This document shows positions 45,148 through 56,639 of a stretch of DNA of 64,000 nt, in pieces. This DNA is from Ryuthela nishihirai (taxonomy: Eukaryota; Arthropoda; Arachnida; Araneae; Heptathelidae), in the NCBI GenBank assembly GCA_038380435.1, contig JAWZYU010000007.1, positions 19,881,001-19,945,000 of the forward strand. Direction: 5' to 3'. A program made the translations under genes and the position numbers. The notes under the pieces were generated by a model, which was not told the origin of the DNA, did no database searches, and saw only the letters and a program-made list of their open reading frames with translations. How positions within the stretch are numbered: position 1 is the first letter of the stretch; each line of letters opens with the position of its first letter.

Positions 45148-45182
45148 CAGAGTGCCTCTCAGAGGTAAAACAACCCAACCTT
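45148..45182 (+). mobile_element. SINE-B 3'-tail fragment
   Basis: GTGCCTCTCAGAGGTAAAAC followed by AACCCAACC matches only the last ~35 bp of SINE-B, as expected of an extreme 5' truncation or a deletion. Confidence 0.7.
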
Positions 45183-45535
45183 GGATACAAAATTACCTCA
45201 GGATATTGGGGGTGTAGTTTTCGACCACAAATCGATCTACTGAGAGATTATCTGTCATTAATGGGATATCACGTATATGTAACATTGTTATAGTAACAAA
45301 ATGAATAATACAAATTAGTGTTCTAAATGTAATGGCATAAATTGAGATTTTTAAACAAGTGTAATTTTTACGAAACCAAATAGGTCATAATTTAATCTTT
45401 ATTTTATAACAAGATTCTGTTTGAAAATGTAACTCAAACCCATACCAGTTATTAGGATTGAATGACATCTACCTCTTAATAGGGCTGACGCAATTATTTC
45501 GATAACTGTAGTTTTTTAGTACGTTACTTTTTAAT

Positions 45536-45735
45536 GCCGTCCCGTGGCCGAGTGGTTAGCGCGCTTGGCTGCTGATCTTAGAGACCTGGGTTCGAGCCCC
45601 GGGTAAGGCATGGATGTATGTGTCGTTTTTCTGCTGAGGTCCTGCCATCCTCTCAGTTCTTGTACTATGGCATATAAACTGACAGTCTCCTGTCAGATCT
45701 CTGTGGCAAGCAGCTGCTTGAGGGGGTATTTATTT
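45536..45735 (+). mobile_element. SINE-A, complete
   Basis: 200 bp from GCCGTCCCGTGGCCGAGTGG through the B box GGTTCGAGCCCC to GCTTGAGGGGGTATTTATTT. Flanks ACGTTACTTTTTAAT (45,521-45,535) and ACGTTTTAAT (from 45,736) look like a target duplication with a small deletion. Confidence 0.9.
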
Positions 45736-46329
45736 ACGTTTTAATACTTTATTAATTTACCTCAGATTTAATGCAATGTGCCAGGACTCCAACATTTCTG
45801 ATAGGTGCTCAACTAAAAGAATATCATTTGACTGAAAATTGATTGGATAAAAAAAAAATCACATAGGTTAAAAAATAGTTCTAGTGTAGTTCCTTGTTCT
45901 TAGATGGCAGCACTAGATATATTGCGTACTTTTTGGGTTGTGTCCCTAAAGCAGTTAATGATGTAGCCTTACAGTATTGATACTACAGCTTTAAACCAGT
46001 TAATGGTGCAACTTTAACTAGACTATGTTAGAAATTTAACCACATTATGATATTCCTTTTCCTGTTACCAAACCAACATTCCACCAGAATGCAGGTACAT
46101 CTACACCACTGTAGAATGTTTTGCTTATTTATGTCATAATCATGTATCAGAATTTGATGTGACTTCTTCCACAAATAAATGCAAGGTAATACTAATTATA
46201 CAGTGTGACAATAACAATCTACAAGAGTATAAAGACGATCATTTGAGGCAACAAAGTCGTACACTTTTGCTTCACCTGTGTGCTTTTATGTGTATTGCTT
46301 CATGTATTCATTGTATATTCCAGATATAT
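45736..46329. other. Unassigned sequence
   Basis: No gene or repeat is recognised. Confidence 0.45.
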
Positions 46330-46510
46330 GATCAGATCACAAAGCCTCAAAGTTGGGTGGGGAAGGGATTCATTGAACAGCTATTAGCAGACAGATGGAA
46401 ACCTCTCGTCAAGGCATGTAACGTGTTCTTCAATGTGCATAGAGTATCTCTTGCACAAACGAGATTACAACTTAACGTCCATCGTGTCCTCTTTCTCACC
46501 AATATAGGAT
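46330..46510 (-). mobile_element. SINE-B, diverged 3' part
   Basis: Inverted SINE-B landmarks: GATCACAAAGCCTCAAAGTT, ATTGAACAGCTATTAGCAGA, AACGTGTTCTTCAATGTGCA and AACTTAACGTCCATCGTGTC. The tRNA head is missing. Confidence 0.7.
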
Positions 46511-47100
46511 TCGGGGTTAGTGGAGAGAATCGTGACCGGAGTGCAGTTCGAAACCGAACTTAGAAAGGTCAGAAAACGACCCTGGAACACTATAGACTGA
46601 TCTCATCCCATGTTCGTTGTGGCAATCGAATCTGAATGAATAGCAATTGAATGTGTTCCTAAAGAATCACTAAATCAAACAAATGTTTGTTTAATGATAT
46701 GCTCTTGCTCTTAATATTTATTTCGTGATATATAAAAGGCTGCACCAGGAGAGTTTTAAAAATTAAATCCATTTAGAAAAAAATAAGAAATATCAGCCTA
46801 ATAACAAAATCTACATTGAAAGCGTAGAAAAGAAGTAATTTCTTACATTTTCATTGGTCCTATTTTTAATTTTCCGATCAAGTAGAGTAAATAAAGACTG
46901 CGTTTTAAGAAAAGAAGTACGACAGCAAATAGAGTTACTTCTAGCTTCTAAAAATAGTTCAAGATTCTAAAACTAATAACTTTAGATCTTAAATCCCAAA
47001 AATGAACTTGATTTGCATATCTGAAAGCAATGAACAATTGCGCAAATCAATCTATATCGAGTGGAATTTCATTAAGAATTTCTCACCTGATCACCCTTTA
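46511..47100. other. Unassigned sequence
   Basis: No gene or repeat is recognised. Confidence 0.45.
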
Positions 47101-47605
47101 CCCTCAGTGATAAAAGGAACATAGATCAACTTTTGGAAAGTCATCCGTCAGTCTGATTAGACGTTAAGACCTGGTTACGAACGCAGGAGAGCATTAACCT
47201 GTGCATGGTGAAGACTACACTCCTTGATATTAATGGGAGGCTCCCAAGGACGAAACCATCGGTGATGCAGTCGGTTCAGCTTACCGGGTTCCAATGGAGA
47301 TGGGAGGAGTGACATCCAGAGTCCAAGCTCAATAAATAATTTATGCATTGTATCCTGAGTGCTTGGATTCTTCGTAACCCCAATGATTCAGAGTACCATA
47401 GTATTTGAGTGGGTATATATCTGATAGGAGCTCACTCGAATATTTTGCACCAAAGCCTATGACGATTTAGCTTCGACGATTCTGTGACGATTCAGTGTGG
47501 TTTTCTTACCCTTTCCAACTCTGAGCCTTAGACGTCCTTGTGATCCGAAAGACTCAAATGTGATCGTGTGCAAAAAGGGTTGCTCAGAGCTTAAATTATA
47601 CAATA
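47101..47605 (+). mobile_element. SINE-B, very old copy with insertions
   Basis: TTTGGAAAGTCATCCGTCAG, TTAGACGTTAAGACCTGGTT and TTAATGGGAGGCTCCC match the SINE-B body. After about 270 bp of unrelated sequence, TTCCAACTCTGAGCCTTAGA and GTTGCTCAGAGCTTAAATTA match its 3' end. The head is not recognisable. Confidence 0.55.
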
Positions 47606-48824
47606 CAACTCTATAACAATCTATAGATCTTAAGACATGAGAATAATTTCATTCATCCATTTGAAATCAATTTACAAGTCACTTCAATGCTAAATCCTGA
47701 TCTTTAAACATGAAGGACTAAAGGACAACTGCTACTAAAGGAGAACTTTTATCCTTTAGTTGAACGAATCTAAAAATCTCTCGTCGTCTAAATCTAGTTT
47801 TTAAAGCAAAGAGCTTTTTTTCCCTATTTGAATAAGTAGGCAACTTTTCGCCATGTCTCATCTAGACGACACGGAAAACGATGAATAGTATTAGCTCTTT
47901 CGGAACCAAATAAAACGACTCTACAAATCCTTTCCATACTGAATATGCACCTTGAAATGAGAGGTTTGACAATTCAAAATCAGTAAGCAACTCTACGAAT
48001 CATTGTTCACAAATCTAGATAAAGGATATTATTTCGCCTATTTGAAACCAGTAGGCAAGTCCAAAATATCACTCGCCATGCCAGTAACCACCGAGCTACA
48101 TTTTCAACTGTCATTTCCTTTCGGATCGTAAGTCATAAAACACACCCGGTCATTACGTTATTACTCACTCACAGAAGAGGGTGAAGTATGTAATTTAAAG
48201 ATTTCATATCTCATTTTTTTTTTCCTTCCCTGCTTTTTCTTTCTACGTTTTTGCCTTTTTGAAAATAATCAATTCTCTTGAGTTGGAAAATCGTCCGACA
48301 ATTGAAAAGAAAGCAGCTTGTACCAATGCAACTTGTACCAGTGTCACTGCTCCTTTTTCCATTACAAGAAGGAAAAGAATTCCGAGCCAACATATCAAGT
48401 GCCCCCCCCCCCCAACTCGGCAAATAAAAAAAAGTAAAATGGAAGAAGAAATCGAAGTCAATAAAGATAGCGCCAAATCGCCGAAGGAAGTCTGCACTTT
48501 ATTACCGTCTCTTCACTTATCTACAAATGTATCCTCAAAACTTAATTTAGCAGATTTCAGTGTTGCAGATAGAATTTCATTTTTTACATGCATCTGCATT
48601 CCATTTTATTGCAACATTTAAATACGTGTCTGTTCCTTTATTTCTTTACCAAATTGATTGCCTCAATTCCTCACTTGCTTCTTCTTCTGAACAACTAGCA
48701 ATATTCGTTTTTTAAACAAATAATTTTTTTGGAGATTAAGAGTCAATAGAAACATTTTGCGCAATATTGAAGTCATTATTCCTATGCGGTCCTATATTAT
48801 GGTTAACCTTTAGTTTTTAAATGT
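47606..48824. other. Unassigned sequence
   Basis: No convincing gene. A 120-codon frame at 48,259-48,621 has no known motif and spans an 11-12 bp poly-C run near 48,402, so I do not call it. Confidence 0.45.
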
Positions 48825-48965
48825 TGTTTTTTGTCGGGATACTTTCATTTGTGGGCTCGTGTGCAAAAGAACCAGACACTATGCGCGTTAAAGAATATGT
48901 TAAATGTCTTTGACTGGAGACTTCCTTCTACTGAAGGCTACCAATGGACCCCTTTCCCCTACACA
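48825..48965 (+). mobile_element. SINE-B internal fragment
   Basis: GGGCTCGTGTGCAAAAGAAC, GCGCGTTAAAGAATATGTTA and CTTTGACTGGAGACTTCC are diverged but colinear with the SINE-B body. Confidence 0.55.
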
Positions 48966-50559
48966 AGCGTTAAATGTTTTAGAACCTTTACCTGGCCAAT
49001 TCATATTACAATAGGAATCGCAAGGAGTAAGTTGTACTTGTTGTTCAGAATCCGATCGTTTTTAATTTACACTATACCATGTAATCTACCTTTGGAGGAA
49101 ACGTTTTCCTCTCCAGGTGCAGAAGACCTTCTCCTCGTCACTGATTTTGTACTACCAATTGTTTTAAAATCACCATTTGGTGACTTTAAGTCATGAGTTT
49201 CTACAGAATTCTGAAGATTATATTGATGATCAAATTTATAAGTGACTTACAGATCATGCTATTTAAAGTTTAAGAACTTCAGATCATCAAGTCTTGAAGA
49301 TTTATTTTTAAACAAAAGACCTGCAATATCTTGCTTAAGTGTCTTGATTTTTACCAGATTATCCGACATTTTCGTGGTACGTGTCCCAGCAACTGAGATA
49401 TTATATAACAAGGGTACTCCATACCGAACCTTGAAGAAGGTCCCTAAACAATCAAAAATTAAACTAAACTCACCAAATTGGAATTTCCTTTTTTCCGTTC
49501 ACTTCCCAACTAAATCACCAAACTCGATCACAATTGGCCTAAGTCGTGAATGGTGGATTTTTGTAATGCATATTTAAGAATAATATTAGTGCACATTGCT
49601 TTAGTATATATGTATATATATTTCATAAATGAATAAAACAATAATTTCCTGTTAACAAGAGATAAATTAATAATCTTATGTTGGACTCAATTTAAATTTA
49701 TCCAAATCAATGAAAAAATGTGTTATGGGAACCACTAGCTACAAGAACACGGATAGCTCTTAATGGTACTTTCTTCGAATCACGTCTTAATTTCTAAATT
49801 CGTAACTGCGGGAAAAATAATACCCTTAGAAGCAGAGAATACCAATTCATTTGACGTTCACTCAGTTTCTCTCATTGCAAATCAGGGAATAAGTCACAAT
49901 TTTTTTTTAATATTGCATTAATCATTTACTCTCGTATATAAAATAAGCAATGAACCACCTTTCAATGCATGAGGGTAAAAAAATAATATATTTTGGTATC
50001 CATAACGGAAATATAACTCTTAAATAACAAACAGCGAAATATCCTGCTGGATATTTTCCTTATCCCCCCCCCCCTCCAAATAAAAATAAAAATTTAAAGA
50101 AAAAAAATCTCCGTCCGAATTTGATTTATTTTAAGTGTTTAAGATAAATGTTTAAAAGTAAAATGAATGTTTATTCCCGATTTCTGAATTTAATATAAAT
50201 GAACCACAATCAGTTAACTGTTAACCTTTTTTTTAATTTAGTAGCAACTTTAATTAACTTTCCTTACGGTTGATAGTCATTGGGAGAATATCTCTATTAG
50301 AAACTCACTGCTTGTAATATTATAAATAAGTACAATCGAAATCTGTTCAGATATAGTTTCTTTAAATTAAGATACTGATTTAGAGCAAATATTCTCCATT
50401 ATATAGAAATATGCATGCATGGCTTTTGAATCAAAACATTTGTTGAAGCATAAATGGACTGCTATGAAGTTTCAATAACATATTTTGAATCAGTTATCTT
50501 TGTTCCCACTGGAGCAGGTATTATTTCACAACACTTTAATAAATTCTTCCGTTATTTTG
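48966..50559. other. Unassigned AT-rich region
   Basis: No gene or repeat family is recognised. There is a poly-C run near 50,065 and several short AT repeats. Confidence 0.45.
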
Positions 50560-50965
50560 CTACTGAATAGTTTGATTATTATTTAAAAACTATTTACTAA
50601 AATTTCAGTTGGTAAGTATAGACATTGAACAATTAAGCGTGAAAACGATTAATTTTACATATCTGCATTGTAAATAACTCGAATGATAATATAAAATTAA
50701 TCTTAAAGGAGAAAACGTTCCTAAAAATGTAGTCATTCCTTTTCATCCAAGGAATTATAAATAGAGTAGTTGTGGGCTGATTTTGTCTTGTGTCAAGTAG
50801 TAATGGGTTTTAACCAGGGGTTTCAAATGCGACCCCATCATGCTATGCTTTCTGGCAAAATAATTGTAGCGTAGTGTGGTTGATAAGTGTGGGTCGACTG
50901 CGATCTTCAGCAAGTGTGGAGTATGGAGAATATTGTCGCCACTGCAAATGCAACTCAAATTGTTA
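50560..50965. repeat. Dispersed repeat, copy 3
   Basis: Matches 23,340-23,710 in order: TTTCAGTTGGTAAGTATAGA, TTTTACATATCTGCATTGTA, GGGCTGATTTTGTCTTGTGT followed by AAGTAGTAATGG, and GACTGCGATCTTCAGCAAGT-like sequence. Confidence 0.5.
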
Positions 50966-50973
50966 GAAACTCA

Positions 50974-51388
50974 GGGAGCGGGGGTGGCTCAGTCGGTAGG
51001 GCGACAGGCTCGTAATCTGCAGTTCCCAAGTCCGAGTGCCAGCTGGGTCAGCGTTGAGATTTATCTCCGCAAAACTTCCCGCCTTGCCCACAGTCAGCAG
51101 GGGACACTGATGGACTAGGAAAGACCGCCGTCCATTGGATGGGACGTTAAGCCGTGGCCCCGTGTGAGGGAGAGCCATACATATATATTATACGATTAAT
51201 TGTAATGGTACATACCTGTGCACGTTAAAAACACGCTGGATTGACTTGACGGGAGGCTACCATCTGTCTCCTAACAGCTGTTCCAGTATGTCCCCTCCCC
51301 CAACATTCTCTGAGCGTTCGGGTCCTTGTGACCTAGTCATTTAGCCCATTGTGTGCAAAAAAGTGCCGCTCAGAGGTAAAACAACCCA
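50974..51388 (+). mobile_element. SINE-B with short AT insertion
   Basis: The head GGCTCAGTCGGTAGGGCGAC (A-box region intact), B box slightly mutated (AAGTCCGAGTGCC), body and tail (AGAGGTAAAACAACCCA) are all present. About 38 bp of AT-rich sequence (ATATATATTATACGATTAAT) interrupts the GCCATACCTGTGCACG region at 51,178-51,216. TACAT-like bases flank the insertion. Confidence 0.9.
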
Positions 51389-51544
51389 AAAGGTTTGCCA
51401 TAATTGTTTTTAGGTATGAGATAGTTACAATCATACAATATGTTAATAAAATTACGTAAAATGGGAATAATTTCTTTTTGTAATAGAGTATTCAAAATAA
51501 AATCATTTTCTGCCTTCTTTAGCGATTACTATTTCCAATCACTG

Positions 51545-51655
51545 CTCTAACTCCTCTGTACCACCTACTATAATAATATATAACAATACGCTATCTCTGA
51601 CAAACTCTGCCACCTACTATAATAATATAACGCTCTCTCTGTCAAGTTTGTAAAG
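51545..51655. repeat. Two-copy tandem repeat
   Basis: CCACCTACTATAATAATATA followed by a CGCTATCTCTGACAAACTCT-like stretch occurs twice in a row, with a period of about 60 bp. Confidence 0.75.
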
Positions 51656-51684
51656 CAGTCTAGTTGACAGATTTACAAAACGAA

Positions 51685-52021
51685 ATTACCAATTGCCTAT
51701 AAGTCAAAACGTATTTTACTAGATTATCAGAAAAATAGTGTTCATTGAATAGCAACTGCATCGTTACAGTAAACAGTTGATGCGTCGTTACCTTTTATGT
51801 CTCTTATCGACCGAATTATAATAATGGGTTGAAATATTTCAGGGAATAGCTACATTTTTAAAGATATCGGTTTGTGTCAATGTAACGGAGTCCGGTTGCC
51901 AGAGGACAAGGAAAATTATTAACTGACTAAATTTCAAAATGTATGTTACTAGATTATCAGATTGGTTTTCAGTGAATGGCAACTTGATTGCACCGTCAGA
52001 GTAAACTGCTTGTATGTTACG
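51685..52021. repeat. Diverged direct duplication, about 228 bp apart
   Basis: 51,710-51,790 (TATTTTACTAGATTATCAGA, ATTGAATAGCAACTGCATCG, AGTAAACAGTTGATGCGT) and 51,938-52,018 (TATGTTACTAGATTATCAGA, AGTGAATGGCAACTTGATTG, AGTAAACTGCTTGTATGT) are clearly related. Confidence 0.7.
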
Positions 52022-52342
52022 TTTTAATGGTTTTAATCGAGGGAAGTGCTTTAAATGTTTATACCCCAGAAAGACAAGCTTAAAGAGTTATTATAGTTTT
52101 CGCAATTTATTTATGATTATTATGCAAAACGATACAGAAATCGTGTATTGTATACATTTTATCACCTATCTATGCAATTTTTACAGATATGAGAACAAAT
52201 TAAAAAATACGTGTACCGTATTGGCTAGCTACAAAAGCAGCTTGGCCCTTTGTTACATCATTCATAAATGAAATTTTTGATATGGTTTTGATAAGTCACT
52301 TCTCTGGAGGGAACCAATGAAGTGAGCCAATAACGGGGATCC

Positions 52343-52642
52343 TAGGTGGGTGGAGCCAAAGACGTCTGAATAGAAGGCCTGATGTCACGTGACTAATGAC
52401 GTCAAAAGCGGGGCCGTGCATCGCATCATAGCTTGAGCCAGCGGATCTGCTTCATTTCTAATTCGATGTGTGTGTTATTTAAATGATTTCATTTCCTATA
52501 CTGAATTGAATCAAATATCAATTATAAAGCAAATTATCATAAATGGCAAAAATATTCAATAAACATGTTATCTGAAAATAGTTACACATATTTATATTAA
52601 TTATATTTAATTGTAAATGGTATTATACGAAAGTGGAATTTT
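52343..52642 (+). mobile_element. Left arm of large inverted-repeat element
   Basis: About 300 bp pairing with 55,711-56,078. The outer end reads GGTGGGTGGAGCCAAAGACG, followed by GGCCTGATGTCACGTGACTA and ATGACGTCAAAAGCGGGGCC. The inner end is ATTATACGAAAGTGGAATTT. The element has no recognised gene and is most simply a foldback MITE or deleted DNA transposon into which a LINE inserted. Confidence 0.85.
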
Positions 52643-52780
52643 AAAACATAACTTTATTGATTTTTTTTAAAAATTTTGTAAAAATTTTTGAAACGAAATA
52701 CATGAACTACATTTGCAAGCATATTAGAAGAGATAAATATCTATTCTCAGGTTAGCAAAATATATACTTACTAACTTCAG

Positions 52781-55710
52781 ATCATCATCATCATCATCAT
52801 CATCCTCAAGCAGCCATGGGCTACGGAGGTCCAACCAGACCGCGCAGTTTAATTCTCCAAGCATATCTGTCCTGAGCTACATCTGCTGCATCCGGCCACT
52901 GTACACCAATTCTAACAAGGTCCTGTTTGACATTGTCTGCCCACCGCATCCTAGGTCTCCCCCTCCTTCTGAGGCCTCCAGGCACACTGTTCATAACCCT
53001 ATTCTCCAATCTATAATTATCCATACTGGCAACATGGCCAAACCAGCGGAGTCTCTCTCTGCACAATATGCTGCTTAAAGGAGGTTGCAGACTCCTTTGC
53101 CTAACCTCATCATTAGTTACAAAGTTAAACCACCTAATACCCAAGATACTGCGTAAGCATCTAGAATCAAAAGCATCTAGTTTCCTGTTATCTTGCTTAC
53201 ACAGCGTCCAAGTTTCACTACCATAACTAACCCTAGAAAGAACCAAACTATTATACAGTCTAATTTTAGTCTTTAGGTGTATACGCCTATTTCTCCACAA
53301 TCTCCATAGATTCTTAAAAGTCCCGGCAGCAATACCAATTCGTCTGTTAATCTCATGCCGCACATCACCAGTATCAGTTATGCAGCTCCCAAGGTAATTA
53401 AACTGTGACACCTGCTCAAGACTGCAACCATTCAGATTAACTGAATCACAACCTGCCTGACCAATTTTCATCACTTTAGTTTTCTCTCTGTTTATAACCA
53501 AACCTACTGTACTACCAGTCTCATCAACAGTTCGAATGAAAGAGTTCATCTCATCAACATCATTTGCCAAAAGGGCTAAATCATCAGCATAATCTAAATC
53601 AGAAATTTTCGTATCTCCAGCCCATTTAAGGCCAAAAGCTTTCCCTTGAAGTGAATTTCGCATAACATAATCAACAACCAAACTAAAGAGAAAAGGAGAC
53701 AAAATGCACCCTTGTCGAACACCAGAAGTAATGCTAAACCAATTGCTACAAGACTTACCAACTCTCACACATGACTCAGTGTTATTATAGAGAGCTTTCA
53801 TTATGTTAACTAACTTGTCTGGTATACCATATGATCTCACAATCAACCACAAATTATGGCGATCAACAGAGTCGAAAGCCTTTTTGAAATCAACAAAGCT
53901 AGCAACCAAAGGTTTCTGAAACTCTAAACATTTCTCAAGAATCTGCCTAAGTGAAAATATCTGATCTACACATCCCCTACCACTTCTGAATCCACATTGC
54001 TCATCACACAATTGCCTGTCAACCAGATTCTTAATTCTATTAAGCACAATCATGGAAAGAACTTTACCTGGAACGGAGAGTAGGCTGATACCCCTATAGT
54101 TATCACAAGAACTGCGATCACCTTTTTTGAAAATAGGGATAATAATAGCTCTGGTAAAATCCATACTGGCAACATTTAGGAACCATGCCTTTATCATAAA
54201 AGTTATTCAAAATTTCAGTCATCCAAATGGTAACAGAAACATTCCCAGCTCTAAGCATTTCCGTAGTAATTTCATCCACCCCTGGGAATTTATGAAGTTT
54301 AAGTTTAGAAATAGCCAAACTAACTTCAGATTGTGTTATAGGGCCAACATTAAAGCCACCAGTGCATCTATCATCATTGCAAACAATGGGAGTAGAACTA
54401 ACCACATTGTTTAGAACATCACTGAAATGCTCAGCCCACCTAGCCATGACAGAATCCTCACCTTCTATAACCTTGCCGTGTTTATCCTTCAATCCCTGTA
54501 TACCTGTTCGTTTTCTACCACACAAAACATTAACTATCTGGTATAGCTCTCTGCTGTTGTGCTGTCGAACTGCTTCCTCAGCTTTGTCAGCAAGGCCATC
54601 AAGCCAAAGATTCTTATCAGTAGCTAACTGATCCTTTACACGTTTATTAAGTTCTTTGTAATGCTTTCTATTAGGACTAGTAGGGTACTGATTAAGGACA
54701 TTCCTGCAGTTCCTTCTTTCTGAAATAAGCTCAAGTGCCTTATCACTTAAATAATTCTACCTCCTCTGCTCCTTTTTCCCTAAAAGAGTACTGTTAGTTT
54801 CCAAAAAAACCTGTTTAAAATGGCCCCATTCTTCCTCAACTTCAGTATTAAGCAAACCATGACTGTCATAATGACTAAGTAACCTATCATGGTAAGCTTT
54901 AGCTATAACTGGGTCTTTCAGAGCTTCAGTGTTAAAGGTAAATTTTTTAACCCTAGCACAACACTTTTTAAGTTTAAGTTGCAAGACACCTTTAACCAGG
55001 TAATGGTCAGATCCAATTTCAGCTCCCCTATATGCCCTGGTATTTCTAACAGAACTAGCCCATTTGCTGTTAATTAATATATAATCAATCATATTCTTAT
55101 GCAGCCCATCAGGTGAAACCCATGTGTATTTATGTATGTCGCGGTGTTTATAATATGTGTTAGTTATTCTGAAACCATTTAGTTTACTTACCTGTAGGAG
55201 ACGTTGTCCATTGCCATTGTAGCTACCAATACCAAAAGGGCCTATTACTCCTCCCCAAAGGTCAGAGTCGGTACCAACTTTGGCATTGAAGTCACCAAGA
55301 ACAAGGGTAATATCTTCTTTCTTGACAGAATTCAAAATATCCTGAAGTTGTCCGTAAAACCTATCCTTCTCATCCTCATCAGAATCCTCAGTGGGGGCAT
55401 AACAGCAGATAACATTCAAGTCTTTAATGCTTGTCTGAAATTTTGCTGTAAGAAACCTTTCATTAATGCACTCATATCCTAGAAGAGCATCACTAGCATG
55501 TCTGCTGAGCAGCAGACCCACGCCTTGGTGATGCTTTCCATCTTCCCTCCCTGTAAAGAGAAATTTAAAGTTATTTTTAAGTATCTCACCTTTATCTGTC
55601 CATCTGGTCTCTTGCAAGCCTAGAATATCTAGGTTATAGCGCTGGAATTCCTGCATGAGGACATCAAGAGAATAATCTCTATGTAATGTCCTCACGTTCC
55701 TGCAGAGAGA
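52781..55710 (-). mobile_element. RTE-like LINE, copy 3, 5'-truncated and young
   Basis: The minus-strand copy looks nearly identical to the LINE at 31,276-34,806. It starts at the (ATG)n tail (52,781-52,804) and stops near 55,710 shortly before the endonuclease start, so it lacks the 5' leader. Its 5' junction shares GAGAAAATT with the adjacent inverted-repeat arm, indicating microhomology at the junction. Confidence 0.9.
52821..55710 (-). pseudogene. Endonuclease-reverse transcriptase, copy 3, broken
   Basis: The frame matches the LINE protein at 31,314-34,382 but is broken twice. A CAG-to-TAG nonsense change lies at 54,757-54,759, after KKEQRR. A 13-bp insertion near 54,162-54,177 shifts the frame and gives LNVASMDFTRA at the junction. 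The segments are endonuclease from VRTLHRDYSL at 55,696 down to 54,757, linker to about 54,180, then RT and C-terminal region to 52,821 with YADDLALLA intact. The copy was presumably inactive on arrival because of its 5' truncation. Confidence 0.9.
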
Positions 55711-56078
55711 AAATTCCACATTCGTATAATACCATTTACAATTAAATATAATTAATAAAAAATATGTGTAACTATTTTCAGATAATACGTTTATTGAATA
55801 TTTTTGCCATTGAGAAATAAGGGTGTTTTCATGTCTATGAAAATAAAATATTTTCTATAAGAATGAAATTCTTCGCCACATTTATGATAATTTGCTTTAT
55901 AATTGATATTTGATTCAATTCAGTATAGGAAATGAAATCATTTAAATAACACACACACCGAATTAGAAATGAATCAGATCTGTTGGCTCAAGCTATGATG
56001 GGATGCACGGGCCCCGCTTTCGACGTCATTAGTCACGTGATATCAGGCCTTCTCTTCAGACGGCTTTGGTGGAGTCCC
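55711..56078 (-). mobile_element. Right arm of large inverted-repeat element
   Basis: The inverted partner of 52,343-52,642. Read on the minus strand, it starts near GGACTCCACCAAAGCCGTCT and continues with GGCCTGATATCACGTGACTA and ATGACGTCGAAAGCGGGGCC, ending at GTGGAATTT. It is about 70 bp longer than the left arm because of sequence between GAATATTTTTGCC and ATTTATGATAATT. The outer edge is masked by a poly-C run. Confidence 0.85.
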
Positions 56079-56477
56079 CCCCCCCCCGTCAGGGTTGGCG
56101 TCTCAAGTAATAAAATAATCGTGGCATGTAATTTGCTTATGAAAAATAATGTTATGTACAAAGACAAAACGCATATGAAAATTCTTCACGAAAACTTTAT
56201 TGACATAATGTGAACTTAGGAATGAACTACACTTCTCAAAGTGAAGATCGCAATGCCTAGAAGGAATGGAAGTAGAGATGTAAATTGAAGGAGGCAATTG
56301 GCCATCAGAGGTATGAAAATGATCAAATTTCTGCAGCGAATGCACACGTGACACCTAGCTGAGCCATGGATAAATACCGGGAGCCCACGAGCTCATATCA
56401 CGACCGATAGTGAGTTGGAGTATATGCTGCGAAAATGTTCGGAACATGCCTTGGAGACGCCGGTGGAACACTTATGG
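56079..56477. other. Unassigned sequence
   Basis: No gene is recognised. It leads into a short transposase fragment. Confidence 0.4.
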
Positions 56478-56595
56478 GCAACTGATACCTTCTGAGAGCG
56501 AATCGTCGATATGCGAGAGCTCGGATTGAACATTCGAGCGATTGCCATACGCATTGGCTCAATGTGAGTGCAGTGTAATGGTGCATCTCACAAGA
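56478..56595 (+). pseudogene. Tc1-like transposase N-terminal fragment
   Basis: Plus-strand translation gives ERIVDMRELGLNIRAIAIRI, the first helix-turn-helix of Tc1-type transposases (usual form GMREAGLSYRAIA). A TGA follows after SM. Only about 35 codons are recognisable and no ends are seen. Confidence 0.5.
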
Positions 56596-56639
56596 GGCGT
56601 AGCCATGGGGGATGGGGGGAGGCTACCCCCAAAGTAACT

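Noticed and set aside
48259..48621. 120-codon open frame, plus strand
   Set aside because: It crosses a poly-C run, has no domain, and a 70-84 codon frame lies opposite. It is compatible with chance.
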